64,000 bases of DNA from Lepus europaeus (GCF_033115175.1 NC_084827.1:144143701-144207700), one strand, 5' to 3'; counted from the stretch's first letter, positions 23,734-36,052 are shown. The notes: generated by a model from the letters alone, not told the origin. Numbers and translations are program-made.

Positions 23734-24245
23734 GCCAGGAGAGTAAAGAGCAGTTTCCACTCCATTCTGGTTCTGGTTCCCGGCCCGAGGTGCTGACCCA
23801 ATTCGCTGCCAAAAGAGAGTCAATCAGAGTATACAGGCCCTGTGTGGTTGTGTCATCCTCTCGTAATCGTTTTTACTAATTCTAATAATCAGCTCTAGCT
23901 TGCTTCATAACCTTCATGGCTTTGCTTGATCTGTTGATGCTTTTTCTCATCAAGACTTTGCAGCATTTTAGCCAGGCAATATTTACTCATCTGTTAGGAA
24001 AATCCAGACGTGGCTGAAGATCAGAGGCTCAGTTAGCAACCTATGTTGTAGCAGTGCTGTCAGTCCATTGATCGTTGTTAGAGAGTTCCTGTTACAGACA
24101 ATATTCCTGATGATCAGACAAACATGAGCTGCCGAAGACACATGCGCTTTTGTAGAATTTAACATCTGGTGTTTTTCTGAAAATATATATATATATACAT
24201 ATATTGCTTTATTTGAAACAAATTAAAATATGCTGCATTTGACAC
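23734..24245 (+). other. SPATS2L: SPATS2L 3'UTR
   Basis: It runs from the stop codon to the inferred cleavage site after the ATTAAA at 24222. It is AT-rich towards its end, with a (TA)n tract at 24183-24197 and a TTTATTTG element at 24208-24215. The end is inferred; longer isoforms cannot be excluded. Confidence 0.7.
24222..24227 (+). terminator. SPATS2L: SPATS2L poly(A) signal ATTAAA
   Basis: This is the commonest variant hexamer, followed about 25-40 bases later by the GT-rich sequence GTTTTGTTTGTTGATG. No better AATAAA occurs between the stop codon and here. Confidence 0.65.
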
Positions 24246-24407
24246 CTGGCTCGTTTTGTTTGTTGATGCCCATCTTAGTATTGAATGTTCTATGTCCCGC
24301 TTTCAAGAAAACCTTAGCAACGAGAGGTTGTGGCACAAAGCTCTATCCGATCCTGTTTCTTTTAGGACAAGCACACTTTCAGAAAAAATAGTACCCCTTC
24401 AGGGAGT

Positions 24408-24690
24408 GAACATTTAGACTAGCAGTAGAGACACCCACGTTCCATACCGGAGTGACTGAGTTGGAGTCGCAGCTCCTGATCCTGTCTCTGGCTTCCAGCT
24501 AGTGCAGACCCTGGGAGGCAGCGGCGATGGCCTAAGTAACTGGGCTCCTGCCACATGGGAGACCTGGATTGATTCTTAGCTCCGAGCTTTCGCCACTGCC
24601 CAGCCCTGGTTGTTGCAGACATCTGGGGAGAGAACCAGCAAATGAGAACTCTGTTTCTTTCTAATTCTCAAATAAACATAAATTTATAAA
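24408..24690 (+). mobile_element. Diverged lagomorph SINE
   Basis: It shows the SINE order with 'CTGGGCTCCTGCCACATGGG', 'CAGACATCTGGGGAGAGAAC' and a CTCAAATAAACATAAAT tail. Confidence 0.75.
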
Positions 24691-25390
24691 GGAAACAATG
24701 CTCCTTCCATTCCATTACACACAGATAGATGGGGATGCATGTCTTAGATACCATGTGGCAGTTAGAAACCTTGATTGCAGGTAACCTAAACCTTGGCTCA
24801 GCTTAGCCTGAACAATAAAGCAAATGCATTGGTCCAGTGGCTGACAAGTCCAGTATCAAAGTAAGCCTTGGGTCTAGCTAATCCAGGCTCCGGCCCCCTT
24901 CTCTTGATAGACTCAGCTCTCCCATCCTGCTTAGGCCAGCTAACCTGATATTCAGAATGATAGGAAGTGCCCTCCCCACCTCCAAGACCCAGGGCTGTCT
25001 CCCCCACTGTAGAGAAGAGAGAAACTAGTTGGCTTCCACATGCAGCCAGTGTTTCTCTGACAGAGGTTTTACATACCACAGCTCACAGCTCGAAGGCCTA
25101 TCCCTAAACCAGTCATCAAGCAGGGACAGGTAGTGAATGGGACATACTAATTATCGTAGACTAATGGAAGCCTACCCCTGGAGCTGGGGTATGGCCAGCT
25201 TCCCAGAAGCATCTGGGTGTGTGGAGAAGGGCCACCCTATCGCAGGAAGGGGGAATGGGCCTTAGTGGCCCAAACACCAAGTAGTCTGTTCCCTCTCTTT
25301 GACTGCAGGACAGAGTGGTCTGGGCACTGCCTCCACCGCATCACCATGCGAACTCCAGATATTTTGGCTCCTTCCATGGGCCAGTGCTGG

Positions 25391-26448
25391 TTTTTTTTTT
25401 TTTTATTATTAAACTTTTATTTAATGAATATAAATTTCCAAAGTATAGCTTATGGGTTACAATGGCTTCCCCCGTCCCATAACTTCCCTCCCGCCCGCAA
25501 CCCTCCCCTTTCCTGCTCCCTCTCCCCTTCCATTCATGTAAAGATTCATTTTCAATTCTCTTTATATACGGAAGATCAGTTTAGTATATATTAGGTAAAG
25601 ATTTCAACATTTTGCCCACATAGCAACGTAAAGTGAATAAACTACCATTGGATTACTAATTATAGCATTAAATAGCAATGTACAGCACATTAAAGACAGA
25701 GATCCTACATATTTTTTTTTTCAAATTAATTTTCTATGCCATTTCCATTTTAACACCAGGTTGTTTTTTTTTTTTTTTCATTTCCAATTCTCTTTATGTA
25801 CAGAAGATCAATTCGGTATATAATTAGTAAAGACCTCATCAGTTTGTGCCCACACAGAAACACATAGTATAAAAATACTGTTTCAGTACTAGTTATAGCA
25901 TCACTTCGCTTTAGACGACACATTGGGGACAGATCCCACATGGGGTGTAAGTACACAGTGACTCCTGTTGCTGATTTAACAATTTGACACTCCTGTTCAT
26001 GGCGTCAGTAATCTCCCTAGGCTCTAGTCATGAGTTGCCAGGGCTATGGAAGCCTTTAGGGTTCGCTGACTTTGATCTTATTCCGATAGGGTCATAGTCA
26101 AAGTGGAGGTTCTCTCCTCCCTTCGGAGAAGGGTACCTCCTTCTTTGATGGCCCCGTTCTTTCCACTGGGATCTCACTCACAGAGATCTTTCATTTAGGT
26201 CTTTTTTTTTTTTCCATGATACCATGCTCTGATAGGTCTAACAGTCAAAGAGATCACACAAACAAGACAAGTAACTGCTAATACTAACTGATAGAATCAA
26301 AAAGGGAGAGAAAGATCCAACATGGGAACCGGGATACACAGCAGACTCATAGAATGGCAGATGTCCTAAACAACACTCTGGCCTCAGAATCAGCCCTCAA
26401 GGCATTCGGATCTGGTGGAAGAGCCCATGAGAGTATAGCAGGCATGGA
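25391..26448 (-). mobile_element. Rabbit L1 3' end, 5'-inverted by twin priming
   Basis: From 25391 to about 26209 the sequence is L1 3'UTR in minus orientation, starting with a T-run. At about 26210 it flips: 26214-26448 is the adjacent upstream L1 segment in plus orientation, matching the L1 at 52654-53802 around its bases 52976-53190. A perfect 17-bp target duplication GGGCCAGTGCTGGTTTT flanks the whole at 25378-25394 and 26449-26465. No ORF2 coding capacity remains. An internal T15 (25764-25778) and a second shorter L1 3'UTR copy (25391-25711) lie within the insertion. Confidence 0.92.
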
Positions 26449-28918
26449 GGGCCAGTGCTGGTTTTCAGATCCACATTCACATTTTTCTGGCAACCCAGGT
26501 TCCCTGGTTCTTTGCAGAGCCGCCCTGAGCAGCTGGGCCTTTAAGCCACGCAGGCATCTGTTTCTTCCTCTGCCAAGAACAGGAGGATGTTTGCTCCGTC
26601 CGTAGCACTTTCTGAGGTCTCTGGGTGTACCCGGAGATCGAATAGGAATTCGAAATGTTAGGTCACATTCCAGGAAGGAAGGAAGAGTCGTCCGTTCAAA
26701 TAAGAAAGATAAATGTTCAGGCCTGCAATTTCTGTTTACCCTGTCTGAGACCTTGAATTTATATATTTCAAGACACGAGGTTGTGTAGCAAGATTTTGCT
26801 CACCACTGAAAAATGTCAGTTTAAATGTGACAGCTTTAAAAATGAATCAAATAGTTCTTGCGCAGGGGCAGGCTGGGGAGGGGGTTGGGGATGGATTTTC
26901 TGGGTCCTGACTGCACCTGCCTTGGTCAGGGTTGGACCGACCACTCTTAACCTTCACTCCGTCCCTCATGTTGCTGTCAGGGTTAAGAAAGCTCAAACAG
27001 ATTCCTAAGTACATGGCAAACACTCCCAGGCCACTGAAAAGAAACAAAAGAAAGCTAAGAAGTGTTCAGGCCCAATTACATTTTTCATGTTTGCCTGTTT
27101 TGCAGACTCGAACATGGGAGCATTTACTAATTGGCATTTTTCACACAGTGATTTCGATCGTGCCAATGTCAGGCTGTCTACATAGCGGTATTACGAGCCT
27201 TCCTCTGCTGGAATGGAACCACTGGTGCGACCCGAGAGGTCTGGGTCGTAGTCAGCCATTCTTTTAAAATGTTTGAACCTCCTATAAAATGATTCAAGAG
27301 CTACAAGTACTCTAATCTCTCTGCTTAATGTGCAGTAGTCAGAAGAATGGATTCTTCTCATTTAAACATTTCTCTAGTAGAGGTTAAAGCAGCTTAACAT
27401 CCATGAAGATTAAATAACTTCCAAAAAATCAGCTACACTGGACCACACAGGTCTTCCCCTGAGATGCAGATCCGAAATCCAAATCTCCTTGTTGGGTTCC
27501 AAATTACGTTCCACAGTTGCACTTGGCCTGAGGATCTCTGCATACCCCCGCTCTGTCCTGCTGAGCCTGTCTTCAGGGCACTCCAGGCAACAAGGCACAG
27601 ACAGCTGCTAAATACAGGTCTACAAAAGCCAGCCTCCATGGCGGCCCTGCGACACTTTGGGAGAAGCCGCTAGAAACAGCCTACCTCTTTCAAAGCTCAG
27701 TTCAGTTCAGTTCTGCTGGCATCAGAAAGAGGATTCTAATTACATGTTTGCAGGGAAGCAACTTCAAATGAGGTCAATGGGGAAAGTCACCAGGCTAAAA
27801 GCAGTTTTTGGTCCAAGTAAGAGACATAGGAATTCTGACTCTCCGAAAGCCTGGGTTTGAACCTCCATTTTGATTTCTCCACAAAGAGTGGGGAATCAGT
27901 GGCTTGGTGACACGTGAGAGAGTGGCTGGCCCGTGACTTGCTAGGGAGATGCCTGAATTCCACACCACCTTTGACGAACAGCTGCCTGCCCCCTTGGACC
28001 ATTTCACTTTGTAGGTGTAGCCACAGCTGCCTACATAGAGTGCCCTCGTGTGTCCAGAGATGGTCTCAACAGATGTCTCAACAGACATTCTAGCGACAGC
28101 ATCCATGAAATACATAACAGCACCCTTTTCACCATGCTTGTGTCAGAGGGCATACCTGAAATTCAGGCATGAGAGGGACAGGACTCCAGGTTGCCCCCAG
28201 GTCCCAAAAAATGAAGCAAAGGGGAGTCAAGTATTCCTCCCAGATGTCTGCAATCAACTATAAAATAGCCAAGGACCAAAAACAAATAAATAAATAACCA
28301 AGATGATTCGACTGGCTAATAGGTTGCTCTAGTATTTTCCTAAAATTATGAAGATTTGCTGGTTCCCATGGATTTCTCTTGTTACCTAAGAATTTGAAGC
28401 ACAACTTTAGTACTATCCTTACAAGTTGTTAGACATTTTTTGCATTCTTTTGCTTTTTTCCAACAAGACATTATAAATCCTAAGAGAGCTTGCTATTTTT
28501 AGTTTCAAAGAGCCAGGTCCCCAGTTATTGGAGGCAGATGAGCTAGCACCAGTGTTTAATCTCATTATAGCAACCCCAGAGGCAGGGGCACGCTGCATCC
28601 AGCCATTCTTGCTGAAAACTGCACTTCGGCGCTCTCACCACACAACGGTCTTACAAATGCTTTAGGATTCATTTTCAGAGGCCCCTCTGTCTGTGAACTT
28701 CACTTCTCCCCACAGCCACGGAGAGCTCCTGGGGCTAACCATTGCCACACATGACTGTCATAAAAAGTACTAAAGAACATGTGTTTATTTGAGAAAGTAT
28801 ATAGATCTCTAGCAAAAAATAAATAAATAAAAAGATTCGGAACCATTATTTCGACAATGACCAAAGAACTTTTATAGAAAATAAGCATAAAAGTGCTTCT
28901 TGTCAAAAACAGAAAATT

Positions 28919-29236
28919 GGGGCTGGTGTTGTGGCTAGCATGCTAAGCCGCCCCTGCAACTACAGCATCTCATATGGGTGCCTGCACAAGTCCTGGCTGC
29001 TCCACTTTCGATCCAGCTCCCTGCTAATGGACTGGGAAAAGCAGCAGAAAATGGCCCAAGTGCTTGAGCCCCTGTAGCTATGTAGGAGACCCAGGAGAAC
29101 TCCTGGCTCCTGGCTTCCCCCTGGCCCAGCCCTGACCATTGCAGCCATTTGGGGAGACTTTCTGTCTCTCCCTCTCTCTATGTAACTCCTTTCAAGTGAA
29201 TAAGTTAACCTTTAAGCAAACAAACAAAAACCAAAA
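28919..29236 (+). mobile_element. CSINE
   Basis: The head is GGGGCTGGTGTTGTGGCTAG and the tail is AAGTGAATAAGTTAACC with (CAAA)n. The body is full-length but moderately diverged. Confidence 0.88.
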
Positions 29237-29554
29237 AGCTATTCTTTTTAGATGGGGACATTTAAGTTTAGATTTAACCATTCCTGGTCTTTTGAAAGAA
29301 CATACACTTTCTGCTAATTAGCATCATCATAAAACAAGCCAGCCAACAACATCAGCACCCCTCTGCCAATGCCTGCTGCACAGGAGCCATGCACTAAGTG
29401 CCGACTGGAAGGGAGAGATAATATGAGCGATCAATTTTGATACCTCCTAAACATTCTGGAGTCTGAATGACTTTTGTAGAAATAATCCAGTAAAATAATC
29501 CTAGAGAAAATGGGAAGAGAGAGCAGAGCCACTAAAGTACCCACCGTGCAGGAT

Positions 29555-29720
29555 CTGCTGGCTGTGTGAACTTGGGAGAATTTCCAGCATCCCATTACTG
29601 TGGTTTCTCCATGGGTAAAATGGGGCTGGTAACTGTACCTGCCTTCCAGGGTTATTGTAGGGATTGAGTGAGTTTGTATTTGCAAAGCACTTGGAATAAT
29701 GGTAGCACTTTATGAGTTCC
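29555..29720 (+). repeat. MIR element, well preserved
   Basis: Clear MIR phrases are present: 'TGTGTGAACTTGGGAGAAT', 'GTTTCTCCATGGGTAAAATG' in diverged form, 'CCTGCCTTCCAGGGTTATT' and 'TTGCAAAGCACTTGGAATAA'. Confidence 0.88.
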
Positions 29721-29779
29721 AGGCAGGTGACAATGACCACAGGGTAATCTGATGGGGCAGCTTTATAAAGGTATATGGG

Positions 29780-30069
29780 CGCTGGCGCCGCGGCTCACTA
29801 GGCTAATCCTCTGCCTGCAGCGCCGGGACTCCAGGTTCTAGTCCCGGTTGCTCCTCTTCCAGTCCAGCTCTCTGCTGTGGCCCGGGAGTGCAGTGGAGGA
29901 TGGCCCAAATGCTTGGGCCCTGTACCCGCATGGGAGACCAGGAGGAAGCACCTGACTCCTGGCTTCGGATCGGTGCAGCGCTGGTCATAGCGGCCATTTG
30001 GGGGGTGAACCAACGGAAGGAAGACCTTTCTCTCTGTCTCTTTCACTAACTCTGCCTGTCAAAAAAAAA
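29780..30069 (+). mobile_element. CSINE (GC-rich young subfamily) with 12-bp target duplication
   Basis: The head is CGCTGGCGCCGCGGCTCACT and it ends in an A-run. AAGGTATATGGG is found at 29768-29779 and at 30070-30081, a perfect duplication that implies recent insertion. Confidence 0.95.
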
Positions 30070-31005
30070 AAGGTATATGGGGAGGATAGATATATAATAA
30101 TATAGCAACTAGGGACTGGCTACTAAGGGGCAAGAATTCACATACAGGAATAGCAGATACAGCGAACAGTCACACTAGCAGTGAGGCAGAGTCCCCAAGG
30201 AAACAACAAGTTTGGAAGTATCCCACCCCTCCCAAGGCTGAGGCTTGGACCTGAGTAGGGAGAGCAGATTAGCCCACGGAGATGCTGCAGGCTGGGGCCA
30301 GCAAGCAGGAGGTCACCCAGGGAGCCCTGGTGAGGACCAAGGAGCTTCCCTCACAGGGGCCCTCCCACTTCCAGGTCACCTGCGTGATGCCACTGGGCTT
30401 GCTGGGGACCCAGCTGGCCAGCAGCAGAGCTCGCAGGAAGCCATCTGCAGAGGCACTGTTTCCTGAGAGCAGAGGGCACTGGAAGTCTCGGACCCGGACC
30501 GAGCACTGAGGAGCAAGGACACAGGGCCGTGCACAACCAGGAAGAGAAGGCCCTTCCCCCCCTCACCCACCCACGCTGTGCCTCCAGGGACCTCAGGCCA
30601 GCTGGCAGAAAAGAGTGCTCTCACAAGCAGGCCAGTGAAGGGCAGGTTCGGGACATGAGAGACTCCATTGGTCCAATTTTCATCATGACAATGAAACTCC
30701 TGAGACAGGCGACTTTACACAGGTCTGCAGGTGCAAAGTCTAGGACATCGGCTGATGTCCTTGCCCCAGGCAGAGTCCTGAGGCCACACAGAGGAGCACG
30801 TGGCAAGAGACAGCGAGCACGTGTGTGACGGAGTGCATTTGTGTCTGTCTGGTCTTTCTCCGTCTTTGACTCATGGGCTCCACCCTCGTGACCTTATCTA
30901 ATCTGAATCAATTCTCAAAGGACCCCTCTGTAAGATCATAGATTAAGCTTCCACTGTTTCAGGAACTCACAATGGAGCTGAAATGGCAACACATGAAGTC
31001 TTGGC

Positions 31006-31033
31006 GGGGGGGGGGGGGGGGGGGGGAGGGGGG
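31006..31033 (+). repeat. Poly-G run (G21-A-G6)
   Basis: Twenty-one uninterrupted Gs are followed by A and six more Gs. It is G-quadruplex capable, and its true length is uncertain because long homopolymers are error-prone in assemblies. Confidence 0.8.
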
Positions 31034-31204
31034 CACCCAAACCGTATCCAACCCATAGCAATGACTTGATAGGTAGCACACTCAGCAAACACTACAAGGA
31101 TATTTGATAAATATGACAACTAGCTACACAATGCATAGAAGATTTTACATCCTGTCTAGCTCATCTTTGGAATGGGAACAGGAAATTTCCATAAAGTACG
31201 TAGC

Positions 31205-31395
31205 TGAGGGGTCTGGACTTGGAGTAAGAGGACATGGATGAGGACCCTGGCTTTGCCTCATGCTAGCAGTGAGGCAGCTTACCTAACTCATCTGTGCTTC
31301 AGTTTCCCGTATGTAAAATGGGGGGTAGGAACAGTACACCTGTCATGAAGTTAGTCTATTAAATGAGTTAATGTATAAGGTGCTTAGAAGAATGC
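31205..31395 (+). repeat. MIR element
   Basis: MIR phrases are present: 'AGGCAGCTTACCTAACTCAT', 'CTTCAGTTTCCCGTATGTAA', 'AATGGGGGGTAGGAACAGT' and 'TTAAATGAGTTAATGTATAA'. Confidence 0.8.
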
Positions 31396-31658
31396 ACCTT
31401 AGTTTTTTCTCAGGCAGGTACTTGGTCAGAACAACAAACAAAAATATTTCTAATACTGTCCCTAAACCGGAAATGTGATTGGGTAGATTTTTTTCACTAG
31501 CAGACCTGAGACCTCCTTCCTTTCATATGCCCCGCCCCTGCCACCCACGGACTTCCATGGCTCTACTCCTGCCTATGATTGCCAGTTCAACGTTCTGTTA
31601 CTCATCCACGGCCCGGTTAGGAAAGGCAGCTGTTTGCTCAGGTTAAGTAACTCAACCA

Positions 31659-31850
31659 GAGCAATGGCTCCCAACTGAGAACAATCCATTTCCCTCCTCC
31701 CCAAGACATTTAGGAAAGTTCGAAGATATTTTTGTTACATCTGGGGCACGGATGCTGGCAAACATCCTTTGATGCACAGAACAATCCCAACAATAAAGAA
31801 TTATCCAATCCAAAAATATCAGTAGTGTCACCATTGAGAACTCGTGGTCT
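31659..31850 (-). repeat. MER5A hAT-type DNA transposon remnant, reversed
   Basis: It begins GCAATGGCTCCCAACTGAGA and ends ACCATTGAGAACTCGTGG, with 'GCAAACATCCTTTGATGCA' and 'CAACAATAAAGAATTATCCA' inside, which is the reverse of the MER5A phrase order. Confidence 0.8.
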
Positions 31851-31856
31851 ACAGGT

Positions 31857-32562
31857 GCTATAATTTGAATGTATGCCCCCCCCCAAAAAAAAACACATGC
31901 GATGGAGAATTAATCTCCAACTGAACACTGTTAGGGGATGGAGTCTAATGGGAGAGGTGTTTAGGTCACGAGGGCTTCACCCTCAAGAATGGATTAATGC
32001 CAATTATAAGAAGGCTTGAGGGGACAGCACTATGGCACAGTGGGTTAAAGCCCTGGCCTGAAGCACTGGCATCTCATATGGGCACCAGTTCTAGTCCCAG
32101 CTGCTCCTCTTCTGATCCAGCTCTCTGCTGTGGCCTGGGAAAGCAGCAGAAAATGGCCCAAGTCCTTGGGCCCCTGCACCCATGTGGGAGACCCAGAAGA
32201 AGCTCCTGGCTTCGGATCAACACAGCTCCGGCCGTTGCGTCCATCTGGGGAGTGAACCAGCGGATGGAAGACCTCTCTCTTTGTCTCTGCCTCTCTCTGT
32301 AACTCTTTCAAATAAAAATAAAATAAATCTTAAAAAAAAAAAAAAGGCTTGAGACATTGACTTTAATCTCTTGCTCTTTCTTGTGCTCACTTGCCCTTCT
32401 GTCTTCCACCATGGGATAATGCAACAAAGAAGCCCTCCCCAGATGTGAGTCCTTCAACCTTGGACTTCCCAGCGTCCAGAACTGTAAGACATAGTTTCTG
32501 TTCTTTATAAGTCGTTCAGTCCCAGGTGCTATATCACAGCAACACAAAGCAGACTAAGACAA
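31857..32562 (+). mobile_element. MLT1-type (MaLR) LTR split by a CSINE
   Basis: MaLR phrases flank the SINE. To the left (31857-32020) there is GAGGTGTTTAGGTCACGAGG and GGATTAATGCCAATTATAAG. To the right (32354-32562) there is CTTGGACTTCCCAGCGTCCA, TTTCTGTTCTTTATAAGT and GCAGACTAAGACA. It is an ancient mammalian element. Confidence 0.8.
32021..32343 (+). mobile_element. CSINE inside the MLT1 LTR
   Basis: AAGGCTTGAG occurs at 32011-32020 and at 32344-32353 as a perfect 10-bp target duplication. The body is full-length with an AAATAAAAATAAAATAAATC tail. Confidence 0.95.
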
Positions 32563-33215
32563 AAGTGTCCAAGGGATTTGGAGAAAGGTAACAGAGATGA
32601 AGTAGACAAGCAAACACATGTTGTTCAATTTCTCCAGCTGTGCTGGATGTTTGGCTCAGCATAGGTTACCAATTCCAGAGCACCTAACCCACAGTTGGGT
32701 TCCAAATGGATAATTTCTTAAAGTCTTTCAGCTATTAGTGTCATCAATACAGAAACAGTTCTCAGGTCTTCCAAATGAAGAAATGAGGGAATGAATTCTT
32801 GAAAGAGCCGCTATGGGAACAGTTATGTTCCAAATTTTGACAAATCTTGGCAGAAGAAACTAGTCCATATCTTTTTCCAGCTTTAGCAAGTACACCACTT
32901 TTCTCTTTCCATAATGTGCTCTTTGCTTCAAGCAAGTTTCTCTTCTAAATCCCAGACCCCAGATTCATACCTGGGGCTCAGCAGACTTCCTGAGGTAATG
33001 TAGGTTGGGGGCGGGAGTAAGAGAAGCAAATAAGTATGAGAAGAAAATCATAAAATAAAAAGCTGTTAAATAAACAATCGGGCTGCACACTGAATGTTAC
33101 CATAAAACTCTGTGTGTCTTAGCCACACCTACATCAGAAACCATCTAGCTGGCAGCTGGGAAATGCAGAAGGGCTGTCCGAGGCGACACATGTGAACAAA
33201 GACTTCTGGGTAACA

Positions 33216-33258
33216 ATGTAAACCATGCGGATCTCATGTAAACCATGCGGATCTCATG
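33216..33258 (+). repeat. 20-bp tandem duplication
   Basis: AACCATGCGGATCTCATGTA at 33221-33240 is followed immediately by a second copy (33241-33258) lacking only the last two bases. Confidence 0.9.
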
Positions 33259-34445
33259 AGGCCGACTGGACTGCAGGGGAGAACGGCCCATAGGAGGCTG
33301 CCAACCACATTCCATAAATATGAAGTTCTGGAAGCAGCTGGAATCCAAATATTGTCTTCCTGTTAGCTAGCCGTGCTGTTTTTTCTTGGTCTGTACTACA
33401 TGCTGGAAATCCTGCAGACAACTGCAGGCGTCAACAAGGAGTCATTCATGCACATCACTGAGCAATCGGCAACTTGTTGCCAGTGTTCAAGGGAGTTTCA
33501 GCACTAGGGGAAATGACAGTATTTTCCCTAACTAAGAAGTGCCTAGCTAACTTAGGAATATACAAACATCAATCATTTGAAATTGTTTCATGTGCTATGG
33601 AAGGTCTTTCCTTTCATTTTACCAAGTTCACACTTTCTGTTTAGCATCTAACCAACATCCTACCCAGTGTAGATTAAAGGTATTCAGAGGGCTTGCAGGT
33701 GCAACGCAGTTGTTTATAAGGCAACCAGCAACCTTGTAGTTGTATAAATGTCACCGGTCTTCCCTTTGCAGAGGCCTTGTGCACATCCAAAATGCCACGT
33801 AAAAGCATTTTGTTTTCTACAAATAGTCAAGGTCTGTCGGAACAAGTTCTTAGGTAAAGCCAAATGTGTTTATGTTAATTATTTCTTTAAACATTGAGGT
33901 ATTGCTGGATACTGGGTTGCTGGGAAGTGAGTCGACATTATTAGCACGTGCCAAGGAGGCAATGGGGTCAGCCTGTGAATGAAAGAGGAAGTGTAGCAGC
34001 AAAGGAGGCGCACTGAACACTACTGCTTCTCCCGCCGAGTCAAGAGGCATCAGCCACTGGCCCCTCTGGGGTCCAGTGACGCCTGCCTGGGAGTTACTGT
34101 AACAACTGACAAGTTAGTGTTACGGTCATTACTGCCATGACAACTAGCACTTGTGCTCCTTAGCTGTAACCACTGGACCAGCGAAGTTTCACAAGCACCT
34201 CTGATCTGACACTAGCAACTCCACAAAGTCAGACATCAACGTCTGCACCCCCTGGAGATTGCTCTCCAGAAATGCTGGGAAACAGCCGGGGTCAGTAGGA
34301 TACCCTCAGCTGTTCAGAACTTTGCTGAAGTCCACTGCATAGCACGCACTGCAGGTCCAGAAGCAACAAGCCCCTGTCCAGTAGGAGACAGACACGCTGA
34401 GTAATCCAACACGTCCTGCTTCCCGGCTCACAAAACCCTCCAACA

Positions 34446-34690
34446 GGGGCCAGTGTCATGGCACAGCGGGTAAAGCGGCTGCTTGCCACACTGGCGCCAG
34501 ATGCGCATCGGAAGATGGCCCACATTTGGATTCGTGTCACCCACAGGGGAGACCTGGAGGCGGCTCCTGGCTCCTGACTTCCGCCTGGCCCAGCCCTGGC
34601 CATTGTGGTCATCTGGGGGGTGAACCAGCAGATGAAGCTCTCTCTGTCTCCCCTTCTCTCTCTCTAATTCTTTCAAATAATTAATCTTTT
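34446..34690 (+). mobile_element. CSINE, internally shortened
   Basis: The head is GGGGCCAGTGTCATGGCACA. The middle is shorter than usual, passing directly from the head to GGAAGATGGCCCACATTTGG. It ends TTTCAAATAATTAATC. Confidence 0.82.
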
Positions 34691-35491
34691 AGAAAACCTT
34701 CAAATATGAAGCAGATTCACACACTTCTATGTTTACTGCGCCCTCCAGCTTTCTCTTTAGCATAGTGACACTGTAGCAGTCTGCAGAAATCAGATCTTGG
34801 TGCTAAAATGGCAAAGTGTGGGATCATTATCGTACAGCCTTAGATTTCTGAACCTCATTTTCTGCACCTGTAAGAGCTGGAAAAGATCACCATGGCTATG
34901 TTGTTCTGAAGCTAAGAAGCAAGGAAATAAAAATACATGAAAATACTTTATACACCATAATGTAAGGCAACATAAACGGAAGAAATCCTTTAGTAGGCCC
35001 CCATGGGCAGCCTTAGGTACTCCAAAACACAGCCAACCAGTTTTAATCACTGCAAAGCAACTGTCAACACATCTGAAGGGCATGATCAATTCTCTTTTTT
35101 ATATGAGCAATATTCCACTATCCTACCTGCCAGTGAGAAGTTCTACGTGTCTTTAATCCAATTGCATAAACCTACTTTTCACAGTTTAATTTATAAACCT
35201 TTGCTTCCTTTCCTCTTTCTCTCTAGGAAAAAATAATGAGTTATGCTGATTATTAAGCCTTTTATGTTTGCATAGGCTGGTATTAATTGTTTTTTCATGT
35301 AAAATTAAATTAATCCCCAAGGAACCATGCCCAAATATTATTCTAGTTACTCAAACATTCCAAAAGGCCTTTGACCTTTGATACCCATAAGAGACAGCCT
35401 GTCCCTTCCCCAAGTCAGTAGTTACATGAGACACTCTTCTGAGAAAGGCTAAACAGATTCTCTTTAAAATACTTGATGCAAAAAATGTGGA

Positions 35492-35780
35492 GGAGCTGAC
35501 GCTGTGGTGTAGTAGGCTAAGCTCCTGCCTGCAGTGCTAGCATCTCATATGGGCACCTGTCCGAGTCCCAGCTGCCCCTCTTCTATCCAGCTCTCTGCTA
35601 TGGCCTTGGAAAGCAGCAGAAGATGGCTCAAGTGCTTGGGCCCTGTGTGGAAGACCCCGCGGAAGCTCCTGGTTCCTGGCTTCAGATTGGCCCAGCTCTA
35701 GCCATTGCAGCCGTTTAGGGAGTGAGTGAGAAGGATGGAAGAGCTTTCTCTCTGCCTCTCCCTCTCAAATAAAAAAAAAA
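35492..35780 (+). mobile_element. CSINE with target duplication
   Basis: The head is GGAGCTGACGCTGTGGTGTA. AAAAATGTGGA flanks it at 35481-35491 and 35781-35791. Confidence 0.93.
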
Positions 35781-36052
35781 AAAAATGTGGAAACTGTTGC
35801 CTGAATCACCCGCGATTAATCATCGACATGCTTCACTTCTAGTAAACGCCTATTATGTTAAAATATATATTTTATGTTTATTAGTACAGAATTTTCTTAT
35901 ATGAATCAGCAACTCCAGCAATACTCATAATGTTTAGATTGGTGGTTCCAAAATTCACTACGGTCCTTGATTTTTAGTGTGCTCGGATCCTCTTTAACAG
36001 CATTTTTCCAAGGTGACTGCATGCTTTATATATTCCACAGGAGAATGTCATT

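Larger units (their letters stand above)
1..24245 (+). other. SPATS2L: SPATS2L gene, 3' half (five terminal coding exons plus 3'UTR)
   Basis: Five exons with GT-AG borders and compatible phases spell the C-terminal half (about 295 residues) of SPATS2L, also called SGNP, the spermatogenesis-associated serine-rich 2-like protein. From general knowledge, the human protein is about 558 residues, is described in nucleoli and stress granules, and belongs to the SPATS2 family (DUF1387). The first two exons encode a charged helical, probably coiled-coil stretch. The last two encode a low-complexity, Ser/Asn/Lys/Arg-rich basic tail, which suggests RNA contact by inference only. The 5' exons and promoter lie left of the window. 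The gene converges on KCTD18, as in human. I recognised the protein from memory without an alignment, but identity is near-continuous through all five exons, so confidence is high. Confidence 0.96.
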
